64,000 bases of DNA, taken from assembly GCA_045047085.1 (NCBI GenBank), contig JASFYT010000025.1, forward strand, positions 1-64,000. The letters are read 5' to 3'. Below, piece by piece: positions 1-7,641 of the stretch. The notes under the pieces were generated by a model. It was not told the DNA's origin. It searched no databases and worked only from the letters and a program-made list of their open reading frames with translations. How positions within the stretch are numbered: position 1 is the first letter of the stretch; every line of letters begins with the position of its first letter. A program made the translations under genes and the position numbers. Origin of the DNA: GCA-2401155 sp045047085. Lineage in GTDB: Bacteria; Pseudomonadota; Alphaproteobacteria; Rhizobiales; Rhizobiaceae.

Positions 1-18
1 ATGCGCAAATTTGCGCAT
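1..18. repeat. Perfect 18-bp palindrome at the window edge
   Basis: ATGCGCAAATTTGCGCAT reads the same on both strands. It lies 21 bases past the stop codon of the minus-strand binding-protein gene, so in that transcript it would form a short 3' hairpin. No clear T-tract follows inside the window, so it may be a stabilising hairpin or chance. The next gene, probably a permease, lies off the left edge. Confidence 0.4.
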
Positions 19-39
19 CTCCGTATTATTCAAGCTAGA

Positions 40-1128
40 TTAGCCAGCAAGCCAAGCGTTGAAACGCTCGTTCAACTGATCGGCATTATCTGCCCAGAAG
101 TTGAAGTTGTTTTGTACGGCGTTTTTCAGGTTGGTCGGGTTTGTCGGCATTTCGGGACCCATGTCGATGTCCTTGTTGTGATATTTTCCAACCAGAGGGG
201 AGGAAGATTTACGAGCAGGACCATAGGAAATGTATGAAGCCTGAGCAGCAAGTTGTTCTGTTGCTGTTGAGAATTTCAGGAATTCCATTGCCAATTCTTT
301 GTTTTTCGTACCTTTTGGAATTACCCAAAGATCCAAATCCCAAACCTGACCATCCCATACGATTTCAAATGCTTTGCCTTCGCCAGCAACCGCATTGAAA
401 ATACGCCCGTTATAAGCAGTTGTCATGGAAACTTCGCCATCTGCCAACAATTGTGGAGGCTGAGCGCCAGCTTCCCACCAAACAACACTGCTTTTGATAG
501 TATCAAGCTTTTTGAATGCGCGATCAACGCCTTCTGGTGTGGCAAGCACTTCGTAAACGTCTTTGGCTGGTACGCCGTCAGCGATCAAAGCAAACTCGAG
601 GTTTACTTTTGCGCCTTTGCGCAGGCCACGTTTGCCCGGGAACTTTGCTACGTTAAAGAAGTCAGCCATTGTTGCTGGACCGGCATCCGGGAATTTACCT
701 TTGTCAAATGCAAAGATTGTAGACCAAACGATGTTTGCAACAGCACAATCATGTAAAGTGCCTTCAATGAAATCATCCTGTGCAGCTGTGCCATCGGCAC
801 CATTTGGCAATGTGGAAGCATCGATTGTTTCCAGAAGACCTTCATCGCATGCGCGAATGGCATCTGATAGTTCAACGTCCACAATGTCCCAGGTAACATT
901 TCCTGCTTCAACCTGAGCTTTGATCTCAGCAACGCCACCATTATAGTCTTCTGACTTGATGTTGTTGCCAGTCGCAGCCATCCAAGGCTTATGGTAGGCT
1001 TCAACCTGAGATTTGGTATATGCACCGCCCCAGGATACGACGGTGATTTCGCCGGCGTTTGCAACTGTTGCACCAGCGAGTAGGCTAGCGCCTACAAGGG
1101 TTGATGCAAGGAGTTTAGTGAATTTCAT
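40..1128 (-). CDS. ABC transporter substrate-binding protein, spermidine/putrescine (PotD/PotF) type
   Basis: Periplasmic binding protein of about 362 aa that would deliver a polyamine-like or guanidino substrate to an inner-membrane importer. Residues 1-25 form a clear Sec signal peptide (MKFTKLL, hydrophobic core, ATVANA cut site), followed by GEITVVSWGG, the usual first strand of this family. The start at 1128 is chosen because AGGGAG lies just upstream and the signal peptide then begins directly; the longer frame to 1200 adds an unsupported extension. It follows the ATPase gene on the same strand, about 100 bases downstream. No permease genes are in the window; they are probably beyond position 1. 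The ligand cannot be read from the sequence. Creatinase and ureohydrolase neighbours suggest a guanidino compound (inference). Confidence 0.9.
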   Translation of the reverse strand: MKFTKLLASTLVGASLLAGATVANAGEITVVSWGGAYTKSQVEAYHKPWMAATGNNIKSEDYNGGVAEIKAQVEAGNVTWDIVDVELSDAIRACDEGLLETIDASTLPNGADGTAAQDDFIEGTLHDCAVANIVWSTIFAFDKGKFPDAGPATMADFFNVAKFPGKRGLRKGAKVNLEFALIADGVPAKDVYEVLATPEGVDRAFKKLDTIKSSVVWWEAGAQPPQLLADGEVSMTTAYNGRIFNAVAGEGKAFEIVWDGQVWDLDLWVIPKGTKNKELAMEFLKFSTATEQLAAQASYISYGPARKSSSPLVGKYHNKDIDMGPEMPTNPTNLKNAVQNNFNFWADNADQLNERFNAWLAG

Positions 1129-1231
1129 AGTGTTCTCCCTTTTTTTTATTATTTGTTTCATCAAGGATGAAACGGTTAAATTGTACCCTGATCCAGCCAA
1201 TAGCAGGGGGTACTAAATTTCAATTGGTTCC

Positions 1232-2320
1232 CTATAGGATATCCAAAGCTTTGCAATCGATGGATTTCCAACCGATATTAACTTTCTGGCCTTCGCTCAG
1301 ATCTCGTCTGTCAGCACGGTTACGTACTTTAACGATGAACTCATCATTGCCAGCGACATTCATGCGAACACGAATGTGGTCTCCCAGATAAATCAGCTCC
1401 TGAATGGTGCCGGTGAGATGGTTTTCCATTGATTTTGGCGGGTCAATCTCAATGCGTTCTGGACGAAGAGATAGGGAACTGCGCTCTCCCACGCTGCTCA
1501 CATTAACCCGGTCGGCCCTGATAATAGTGCCATCGTCCAATTTTATGGTGCAGTCATTGCCATTAATTTTTTCGACAACTCCAAGTAGCCTGTTGTTCTC
1601 ACCAATGAATTGGGCAACGAATGCGTTTTTTGGGTTTTCGTAAAGATCCTCAGGTGAGGACAATTGTTGAATGACACCATCTTCAAAAACAGCTACACGA
1701 TCTGACATGGTCAAAGCCTCTGTCTGATCGTGAGTCACATAAACGACGGTTACACCAAGTTGTTCATGGATGTGTTTGATTTCATATTGCATTTGCTCGC
1801 GCAACTGCTTGTCGAGCGCGCCAAGTGGCTCATCCATCAAGATCAGATCGGGTTCAAAAACGAGGGCACGGGCAACGGCCACGCGCTGTTGCTGGCCACC
1901 GGAAAGCTGTGCCGGGCGGCGATCACCAAAAACTCCAAGCTCGACCATATCGAGTGTGCGCTGCACCTTCTCTTTGATTTCAGCTTGACCCATATTGCGA
2001 ACCTGCAATGGGAAAGCGAGGTTTTCCGCTACCGACATATGAGGGAACAGGGCGTAATTCTGGAACACCATGCCAATGCCACGTTTATGGGGAGGTACGT
2101 GGTTTATCGATGTGTTATCCAGGTAGATTTCGCCGTTTGTGGCTGGTTCAAAACCTGCCAGCATCATCAAACAGGTTGTCTTGCCGGAGCCTGATGGCCC
2201 GAGCATTGTGAGAAACTCACCTTTAGCTATGTCGAGATTTAAATCTTTTACGACGAGAATTTCACCATCGTAACTTTTTTGAACTTTTTCAAAACGAACG
2301 AATGCTTCACTTGCGGCCAT
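1232..2320 (-). CDS. potA: ABC transporter ATP-binding protein, PotA-like
   Basis: Cytoplasmic ATPase of 362 aa that powers a polyamine-class importer. Motifs are complete: Walker A GPSGSGKTT at residues 41-49, Q-loop in VFQNYALF near 87, signature LSGGQQQR at 139-146, Walker B LILMDEP at 159-165, D-loop, and switch His in THDQ near 197. Residues from about 240 form the TOBE-type C-terminal domain typical of PotA/FbpC/CysA relatives. It precedes the binding-protein gene on the same strand and follows the creatinase gene after about 225 bases. The symbol reflects family only; the real substrate may not be spermidine or putrescine. Confidence 0.9.
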   Translation of the reverse strand: MAASEAFVRFEKVQKSYDGEILVVKDLNLDIAKGEFLTMLGPSGSGKTTCLMMLAGFEPATNGEIYLDNTSINHVPPHKRGIGMVFQNYALFPHMSVAENLAFPLQVRNMGQAEIKEKVQRTLDMVELGVFGDRRPAQLSGGQQQRVAVARALVFEPDLILMDEPLGALDKQLREQMQYEIKHIHEQLGVTVVYVTHDQTEALTMSDRVAVFEDGVIQQLSSPEDLYENPKNAFVAQFIGENNRLLGVVEKINGNDCTIKLDDGTIIRADRVNVSSVGERSSLSLRPERIEIDPPKSMENHLTGTIQELIYLGDHIRVRMNVAGNDEFIVKVRNRADRRDLSEGQKVNIGWKSIDCKALDIL

Positions 2321-2546
2321 GCATGGTCACTCTATTTTTTGGGCAATCCAATCTTAAGTTGGTATTTGCCCGCCTCCCTTTAACTTACAACAGTGAAGCC
2401 TGTTGATGGTCATTGGTCAATGCTAAAACGGCATTTTTTATCGTATTAGCGTCATATGCGGAAAATATTCATGTTTAAAATTGCCTCATTGCATTGCCGT
2501 TTGAATTTAGGAGATTAGTTTGTGCGCAAATCTCCTTAGATTGGGG
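2321..2546. other. Intergenic region between creatinase and the importer ATPase
   Basis: This 226-base AT-rich gap separates two minus-strand genes. It starts, in minus-strand direction, with a hairpin (separate entry at 2509-2536) and presumably carries a promoter for the transporter genes. I see no strong -35/-10 pair and no small gene. Confidence 0.4.
2509..2536 (-). terminator. Hairpin after the creatinase gene
   Basis: Arms AGGAGATT (2509-2516) and AATCTCCT (2529-2536) are perfect complements around a 12-base loop, 10 bases past the creatinase stop. No long U-run follows on the minus strand, so termination may be partial or the hairpin may only protect the 3' end. Confidence 0.45.
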
Positions 2547-3797
2547 CTACTTGATAATGTTATGTTCCGGGCCGAAAGGGAAATTGGTGATATTTTCTGC
2601 TCCTGATTCTTCGATTACCAAAATATCGTGTTCGCGGTAACCACCTGCGCCGGGCGTACCTTCCGGCACCATTATCATAGGCTCCATGGAGACGACCATG
2701 CCCGGCTCCAAAATAGTGTCTACGTCTTCGCGTAATTCAACGGCGGCCTCCCTGCCATAGTAATGGCTAAGCACGCCGAAGGAATGACCATAACCGAAAG
2801 ATCGGTATTTCAACAGGCCATAGGATTCGTATAATTCATTGAGCTCTTTTGCGATGTCGCCGCATCTGGCACCAGGTTGCAATAACTTCATACCGGCGCG
2901 GTGTACTTCGCAATTGATTTCCCACAATTTCAAATGATCATCGCTCACATGCTCGCAAAATAAGGTGCGTTCTAACGCTGTGTAATAACCAAACATCATC
3001 GGGAAACAATTAAGCGAGAGGATATCTCCGGATCTAACCTTTTTGTTGGTGACCGGATTGTGAGCGCCATCGGTGTTGATACCCGATTGGAACCACGTCC
3101 AGGTGTCCATCAGTTCGACCTGGGGAAAGGTGGCGGCGATCCTTTTTACCATGGCGTTAGTAGCAGCCAGGGCAACTTCATTTTCACGTGCGCCTGCATG
3201 GATTGCGTCGATACATACCCTCCCGCCATGATTGGCGATTTGGGCGCTGGTGGTGATGAGCTGGATTTCCTCAGCCGATTTAAAAGTGCGCATCCACATG
3301 GATGCTTGTGCCACATCGACAAACTCTGCATCAGGAAAGGCGTCTTCCAACTGCTTATAATATTCAATACTCAAATGATCGAATTCGATACCAATGCGCA
3401 GCATTTCGCCTGCTGTGGCGTTTTCGACGATTTTCTGCAGGCCATAGAAAAAATTGTCGCGTCGCCAATCGGTGTAGGTGACATTGGTGCCGTGAGTCAT
3501 GCGACCGGGTTGCCCGCCATCGATACCGGCGCTGAGAGTTGTGAGATTTTCGCTGTCAATTACGCAGGCGTATTTTCGTCCAAAATAGCAGTAGAGAAAA
3601 CCGGCATAATAATTGACACAATGGTAGCTGGTGAAGATGGCTACATCGATGTCATTTTCAGCCATATAGCCGCGTATGTCATCTTGTCTGCGCTCCATCT
3701 CTTCAGGGGAGAATGGTGACCATGATTTCTTACCATTTGATATCTGCACCAAACGATGCATTTGGGTTTCCGGGTCAATCGAATTAAATTTTTGCAT
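2547..3797 (-). CDS. Creatinase (creatine amidinohydrolase, M24 'pita-bread' fold)
   Basis: Predicted to hydrolyse creatine to sarcosine and urea. The 416-aa protein is close in length and sequence to the Pseudomonas creatinase family, sharing blocks such as FTSYHxxNYY, ELMDTWTWFQSGINTDGAHN, LNCFPM, YYTALERTLF, FGYGHSFG and VSMEPMIM. The His in GAHNP (about residue 246) and the Glu residues in ALERT (276) and SMEPM (372) match the catalytic His and substrate-binding glutamates of that family; as in creatinase, and unlike Xaa-Pro aminopeptidases, a full dinuclear metal site is not apparent. The start at 3797 (MQKFNS) is preferred over 3854, which adds a basic unsupported leader. It follows the ureohydrolase gene by about 70 bases on the same strand. 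The specificity call rests on remembered family sequences. Confidence 0.88.
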   Translation of the reverse strand: MQKFNSIDPETQMHRLVQISNGKKSWSPFSPEEMERRQDDIRGYMAENDIDVAIFTSYHCVNYYAGFLYCYFGRKYACVIDSENLTTLSAGIDGGQPGRMTHGTNVTYTDWRRDNFFYGLQKIVENATAGEMLRIGIEFDHLSIEYYKQLEDAFPDAEFVDVAQASMWMRTFKSAEEIQLITTSAQIANHGGRVCIDAIHAGARENEVALAATNAMVKRIAATFPQVELMDTWTWFQSGINTDGAHNPVTNKKVRSGDILSLNCFPMMFGYYTALERTLFCEHVSDDHLKLWEINCEVHRAGMKLLQPGARCGDIAKELNELYESYGLLKYRSFGYGHSFGVLSHYYGREAAVELREDVDTILEPGMVVSMEPMIMVPEGTPGAGGYREHDILVIEESGAENITNFPFGPEHNIIK

Positions 3798-3866
3798 TGG
3801 CTTGTCTCTTGGTTTTTTTATAGTTGGGCATGAATCGAAAATCCGCTTGCGCAATCGTGCGACGGA

Positions 3867-4829
3867 TTATGTCGCATTCGTGCGTTCATGAAAAATAAAA
3901 CCAAGAAAGTTGAGTAGAATTTGGGCGGCAAGAAATCCGGTCACGCCAGAATGGTCGTAATCGGGAGCGACCTCAACCAGATCCATGCCAGCTATTTCAC
4001 CTTGTTTGGTGAGACCCTGTAGAAGTTCCAGTACTTCATAATAGAGGAATCCCCCATGGCTTGGTGTGCCTGTGCCGGGCGCAATTGAAGGATCAAAACC
4101 ATCTATATCAATGGTCACATAGTAGCGTTCACCGCTTGGTATGCGGGCAAGTACGCCCTCGACCCCCAGTTTTCGGAACTGGCGTACAGAGAGAATATCC
4201 GAGCCTCGTGACCTCGCATCCTCATAGCCATCCTTGGCTGTGGAGGATACGTTGCGGATGCCCAATTGAGAGAGGCCGGTGACGTGATCTTGCTCTGCGG
4301 CGCGGCGCATGGGATTGCCGTGGCCCTCGGTGACGCCGTGACGCACATCGACGAAATCAAGATGGGCATCAATTTGTACCAGATGGATGGGCTTTTGATC
4401 ATCAAAGGCGCGGATGCAGGGAATATTGACCGAATGATCTCCGCCCAAAACGACGGGCAGGGCGCCGGCTGCCAATGCCTTGCGCACGCCGAATTCAATA
4501 TTCTTATGGCTCTCTACGGTATTGGTGTGGATGATATCGGCATCGCCCATATCAACGATACGAACGCTGCCAGGCAGATAGATGGCGTCATCCTCGTGAT
4601 CGTAGGCACCGGCGTGGCCGAAGGAGAAAAGCGTTGAGGCTTCGCGGATGGCGCGGGGGCCAAACCTTGCTCCAGCACGATACTGGGTTCCAAAATCAAA
4701 TGGTGCGCCAAGGATGGCGACATCTGCGTCAATTTTGTCCCAGTCGAGACAGGGGGGATGTTTGCCAAAAGTGGCATGGCCGACAAATGGCAGGTTCAAT
4801 CTGCCCTCTTCATATCCGTGGCTACTCAT
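3867..4829 (-). CDS. Agmatinase/ureohydrolase-family protein
   Basis: Mn-dependent ureohydrolase of 320 aa, releasing urea from a guanidino substrate such as agmatine, guanidinobutyrate or a creatine relative. Metal ligands are all visible: GGDHS (His about 132), DAHLD (Asp154, His156, Asp158) and DIDGFDP (Asp241, Asp243). The start at 4829 (MSSHGYEEGR) is set by GAGGAG nine bases upstream; two earlier in-frame ATGs would bury that site. The gene lies between bufC (46 bases upstream) and creatinase (downstream), so it may belong to either transcript or to both. The exact substrate is not readable. The creatinase and importer context favours guanidino-compound catabolism over polyamine synthesis. 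Confidence 0.88.
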   Translation of the reverse strand: MSSHGYEEGRLNLPFVGHATFGKHPPCLDWDKIDADVAILGAPFDFGTQYRAGARFGPRAIREASTLFSFGHAGAYDHEDDAIYLPGSVRIVDMGDADIIHTNTVESHKNIEFGVRKALAAGALPVVLGGDHSVNIPCIRAFDDQKPIHLVQIDAHLDFVDVRHGVTEGHGNPMRRAAEQDHVTGLSQLGIRNVSSTAKDGYEDARSRGSDILSVRQFRKLGVEGVLARIPSGERYYVTIDIDGFDPSIAPGTGTPSHGGFLYYEVLELLQGLTKQGEIAGMDLVEVAPDYDHSGVTGFLAAQILLNFLGFIFHERTNAT

Positions 4830-4875
4830 TAGGTTCTGCTCCTCAATATTATCCATTGAGCTTACAGAACGATGC

Positions 4876-5664
4876 CTATTTGGCAATGATCAATTCTGAA
4901 ATTACCTGCGATTGCAACCAGTTGGTGATATGTCCGGCAACTCTGGCCGCTGCACTATCAGCGTCCTGCATGGTGGCTGCCATTTCGCACATCAGGGCGA
5001 AATCCTTGCCATCCATCATGAGGTCTACCAACATGCCTTCTTCGGCATTCAGAGCACGATACTGGCACATCATGTCGTTGCGCCAAACGAGTGTGTAGCA
5101 AGGTTCATCGAAATTTTCCAGAGCATCAGGAGCCTGTTCATTGATCAGCTCCATATAAATGTCCAAGGCGTTGGTTTGCTGGCGGAGCAGGCGGCAGGCG
5201 GATTTGAGTTTGAAGGTTAGCCCGGTGATTGCCTCGGGAGGGATTGCTGCCAAATCCTCCATTGTGGCAGTTTGATCATCGGATGCATCGAATGCGTCTT
5301 CGATGGCTTTTTCAATTGATGCTATTTCTGCGAGTATCGGGTGATCGCTTGCGAGAGGGCTTTGTGTCAAAAACTCTGGAAAATGCCTGCCAAACCAACG
5401 CATATTAGTTTGGTCGGAAGGAAAGGCCTTTATATATTCAACGGCCAATTGATAGAACTGTTCGTCGCCCAGATATTTCCATGTGCATTCATAGTCTTCT
5501 GACAACACCTCAACCAGTCGTATCTGATAAGCATCCTGATAAACGGCGAAGCGTTTTTCGGCGGTGGTATGTTTTGGGACGGAAAATCGTTTTGATACGC
5601 TGGTTTCGCGTTTTAATATATCGTTTTGCATTTGTGATTGAAGTTCCGCGAGGTTTTTGGCCAT
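4876..5664 (-). CDS. bufC: BufC/HvfC-like protein (DUF2063), bufferin maturation partner
   Basis: A 262-aa protein of the DUF2063 (HvfC/BufC N-terminal) family, the partner that helps the DUF692 oxidase recognise and modify its precursor peptide. The N-terminal half carries the family pattern RFAVYQDAYQIRLVEVLSEDY...LG, with FPSDQTNMRWFGRHFPEFL further on; the C-terminal part (from about residue 150) is the less conserved wing. Its ATG overlaps the bufB stop by one base (TGATG), which implies translational coupling. Cys count is low and no signal peptide is present, so it acts in the cytoplasm. Assignment to the buf system rests on gene order with bufB and bufA. Confidence 0.85.
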   Translation of the reverse strand: MAKNLAELQSQMQNDILKRETSVSKRFSVPKHTTAEKRFAVYQDAYQIRLVEVLSEDYECTWKYLGDEQFYQLAVEYIKAFPSDQTNMRWFGRHFPEFLTQSPLASDHPILAEIASIEKAIEDAFDASDDQTATMEDLAAIPPEAITGLTFKLKSACRLLRQQTNALDIYMELINEQAPDALENFDEPCYTLVWRNDMMCQYRALNAEEGMLVDLMMDGKDFALMCEMAATMQDADSAAARVAGHITNWLQSQVISELIIAK

Positions 5665-6521
5665 CAGGCTGCGGTTTTCAATTGCGCGGGGGAAAGAATG
5701 TTGGAAGCAATTTGACGGGCGCGGTTCAATTCATCCAGCAATTCTGCCAGTGGCGGGATATTGTCGTCGCGTTCAATCATGGTGGAAACCGGGCCGAAGC
5801 GTTTCAAGGCCTTTTCATATAGTTCAAAAACTTCGTCGCAAACCGGTTGGTCATGGGTGTCGATGAGAACATCTTCGCCTTCGCTATGGCCGGCAAGATG
5901 AAACTGTACCACACGCTCTACAGGGATTTGTTCAATGAAATTGCCATCGTCGAACTGATGGTTCTGGCCGGAGACAAACACGTTGTTGACGTCAAGCAAC
6001 AACCAACAATCGGCGCGTTTTGCAATTTCGGCGACGAAAGTCCATTCGTCCATTTCGGACTCTTTGAATTCTATATAAGAAGAGACGTTTTCAATGGCGA
6101 TACGGTGACCAAGGAAGTCCTGAACCTGCGATATGCGCCCGGCCACATGGTTTAATGCTTCTTCGGTATAGGGAATTGGTAGTAAATCGTGGAGATTCAC
6201 ACCATGGACGCCAGTCCAACACAGATGATCGGAAATCCATTTTGGATTTGCCCGACCTGCCAGTTTCTTCAATCTGGTGAGATATTCCATGTTCAGCGGG
6301 GCTGTGGATGCAATCGACATGGAAACGCCGTGCATGACGACGGGATAACGCTCCATGATTCGGTCGAGCATTTGCAGTGGGCGACCACCTTCAACCATGT
6401 AATTTTCGGAAATTATTTCGAACCAATCGATGGGCAGTTCTGATTCTGCTTCAAGGATTTCCGGGTAATGCTGAGGCCTTAGCCCGAGGCCAAATCCGAG
6501 GAAGGGGGGCTTTTCAACCAT
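5664..6521 (-). CDS. bufB: DUF692 multinuclear non-heme iron oxidase, bufferin maturase BufB-like
   Basis: A 285-aa TIM-barrel protein of the DUF692/MNIO family, related to MbnB of methanobactin synthesis. These enzymes use iron and oxygen to convert Cys residues of a precursor peptide into oxazolone/thioamide or thiooxazole groups. Family metal-ligand motifs are visible in order: WFEIISENY, MHGVSMSI, SDHLCW, ENVSSY, LLDVNNV, FHLAGHSE and DTHDQPV. The start at 6521 has AGGAAA upstream. It lies between bufA and bufC; a terminator hairpin separates it from bufA. No close relative for the paired DoxX-type membrane protein (bufD) is seen in the window. Confidence 0.9.
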   Translation of the reverse strand: MVEKPPFLGFGLGLRPQHYPEILEAESELPIDWFEIISENYMVEGGRPLQMLDRIMERYPVVMHGVSMSIASTAPLNMEYLTRLKKLAGRANPKWISDHLCWTGVHGVNLHDLLPIPYTEEALNHVAGRISQVQDFLGHRIAIENVSSYIEFKESEMDEWTFVAEIAKRADCWLLLDVNNVFVSGQNHQFDDGNFIEQIPVERVVQFHLAGHSEGEDVLIDTHDQPVCDEVFELYEKALKRFGPVSTMIERDDNIPPLAELLDELNRARQIASNILSPAQLKTAA

Positions 6522-6577
6522 GGTTTTATTTCCTGCTAAACATACTGGTGAGTATAAAATAGCTTTGTACTGAAAGC

Positions 6578-6607
6578 AAAAACTCGCCCGAGTTTGCCCG
6601 GGCGAGT
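6578..6607 (-). terminator. Intrinsic terminator between bufA and bufB
   Basis: On the minus strand, ACTCGCCCG and CGGGCGAGT (plus-strand 6599-6607 and 6582-6590) form a perfect 9-bp GC-rich stem with an 8-base loop, followed by five T residues (6582-6578). It sits 31 bases after the bufA stop. If read-through is partial, the peptide would be made in excess over the modifying enzymes, which suits a precursor-enzyme operon. Confidence 0.8.
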
Positions 6608-6638
6608 CGCAACTTATCTGAAATTTACTCCAAGAGAA

Positions 6639-6902
6639 TTAACCCTGAGTTAGCGTACCACCTTTTGCAGCGCAATCAGATTTTGTCATTTCAAGGAAGC
6701 CTTGACCTTTACAGCTGTTCAAACCTTTGCATGAAGACTTAGCCGTTTTGCAAGCGCTCTGGCCTTTGCATGAGTTTACGCCGAAGCACTGAACATTATT
6801 TGCAGCAAAGGATGGTGTTGATATGGTCATTGCTGAACCTGTGATAGCCAATGCAAATGCTGCTGCTGCAAGCGTTGCGCCTGATTTTCCGGTATGTTTC
6901 AT
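6639..6902 (-). CDS. bufA: Bufferin-type Cys-rich precursor peptide (BufA2-like)
   Basis: Secreted 87-aa precursor. Residues 1 to about 33 are a signal peptide (MKHTGKSG, long Ala-rich core, TPSFA cut). The mature part has six Cys: CFGVNSCKGQSACKT, then SSCKGLNSCKGQGF, then a lone Cys near the end. The repeated SCKG/CKGQGF pattern is that of BufA2-type bufferins, periplasmic peptides whose Cys are modified and bind or buffer copper. The start at 6902 is set by TTGGAG nine bases upstream; the listed upstream TTG would bury it. bufB and bufC follow on the same strand. Modification and metal identity are inferred from family knowledge, not seen here. Confidence 0.88.
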   Translation of the reverse strand: MKHTGKSGATLAAAAFALAITGSAMTISTPSFAANNVQCFGVNSCKGQSACKTAKSSCKGLNSCKGQGFLEMTKSDCAAKGGTLTQG

Positions 6903-7037
6903 TGAATTATTCTCCAAATATAATTTCCCAAAATGGGTGCGTCACTTTGATCAAATTCGCCAATGACTATCAATTAACACTTTTGTGAGGTTAAATGTTG
7001 GTTTGAAGAAGTTCTTTATCTATTTGAAATTAAATAT

Positions 7038-7066
7038 AAAAATACCCGAAGCGCTGCTCCGGGTAT
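7038..7066 (-). terminator. Intrinsic terminator of the SCP2-like gene
   Basis: On the minus strand ATACCCG (plus 7066-7060) pairs with CGGGTAT (7048-7042), extended inward by GAGC/GCTT partial pairing, and is followed by a T-run (7042-7038). It ends the SCP2-like transcript and insulates the buf promoter region at 6903-7035. Confidence 0.7.
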
Positions 7067-7129
7067 GAATAAATTTGTTTATTTGTAAAAACAATTTATC
7101 ACGAATAAAGTATTCGTGAGATGGTAGAT

Positions 7130-7426
7130 TTAAAGAATTGAGCTGAGCTTCATGGCAACACCCATGTCGCCATCCACTTTGATTTTGCCCTGCATGAAGG
7201 CTGCGGTTGGGTCCAGATCGCCGGAAATCAGTTCGTTCAGGGTTTCAAGATCAAGAGACACAGTGCAATCGGCGTCGCCGCCATCGGTGGAGACTGTATT
7301 TGGTGTGGATGCGCCGTCTACGAAAACGGAACCATCATCGCCGCAATCAAATTTGACGGTAGCACCAAGGCCGCTGGACTCGCCAACTTTGGAACGAATG
7401 GATTCTGCTGCTGCTTCAATGGTCAT
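7130..7426 (-). CDS. SCP2 sterol-binding domain protein
   Basis: Small 98-aa cytoplasmic protein consisting of one SCP2/sterol-carrier domain, which binds acyl-CoAs, fatty acids or other lipids in a hydrophobic tunnel. The C-terminal pattern ISGDLDPTAAFMQGKIKVDGDMG is typical (SGxxxPxxAFMxGKxKVxGD). AGAGGAT lies eight bases before the ATG. It is monocistronic, with its own terminator downstream, between the buf operon and an acyl-CoA synthetase gene. A role in lipid or acyl-CoA handling fits the neighbour but is an inference. Confidence 0.85.
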   Translation of the reverse strand: MTIEAAAESIRSKVGESSGLGATVKFDCGDDGSVFVDGASTPNTVSTDGGDADCTVSLDLETLNELISGDLDPTAAFMQGKIKVDGDMGVAMKLSSIL

Positions 7427-7641
7427 AGGTGTATCCTCTGATAAATTTGTAATTCTTACTATTACGTAAGATGGAGTAACTCTGCTTTAATACAAGGAGC
7501 GAGGGGAGTAAAGGTTTGGATCTTTTGTTCTCACGGGCGTATCTTCGTTTCACTCAGGCCCTCCGTATGGGCGGCGCGGCTAGCGCCGGGTGGCTTTGCC
7601 ACCTCAGCCTTGCTCAACCTAGTTGGACTTGCTCCTAATTC
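7427..7641. other. Intergenic region with a GC-rich palindromic segment
   Basis: A 215-base gap between two minus-strand genes. From about 7530 to 7625 it becomes GC-rich and holds small inverted repeats, for example GGCGCGGCTAGCGCC-like and GGTGGCTTTGCCACC (hairpin near 7590-7604). The segment shares the 11-mer TAGCGCCGGGT with the gap near 61150. It could be a degenerate intergenic repeat or the terminator region of the upstream-lying genes. No coding signal seen. Confidence 0.35.

Noticed and set aside
1..237. Open frame at the left edge on the plus strand
   Set aside because: Antisense to the binding-protein gene; its start coincides with a palindrome, without ribosome site or family motif.
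3060..3719. 219-aa open frame on the plus strand
   Set aside because: Antisense to the well-conserved creatinase; no motif or ribosome site, composition typical of a shadow frame.
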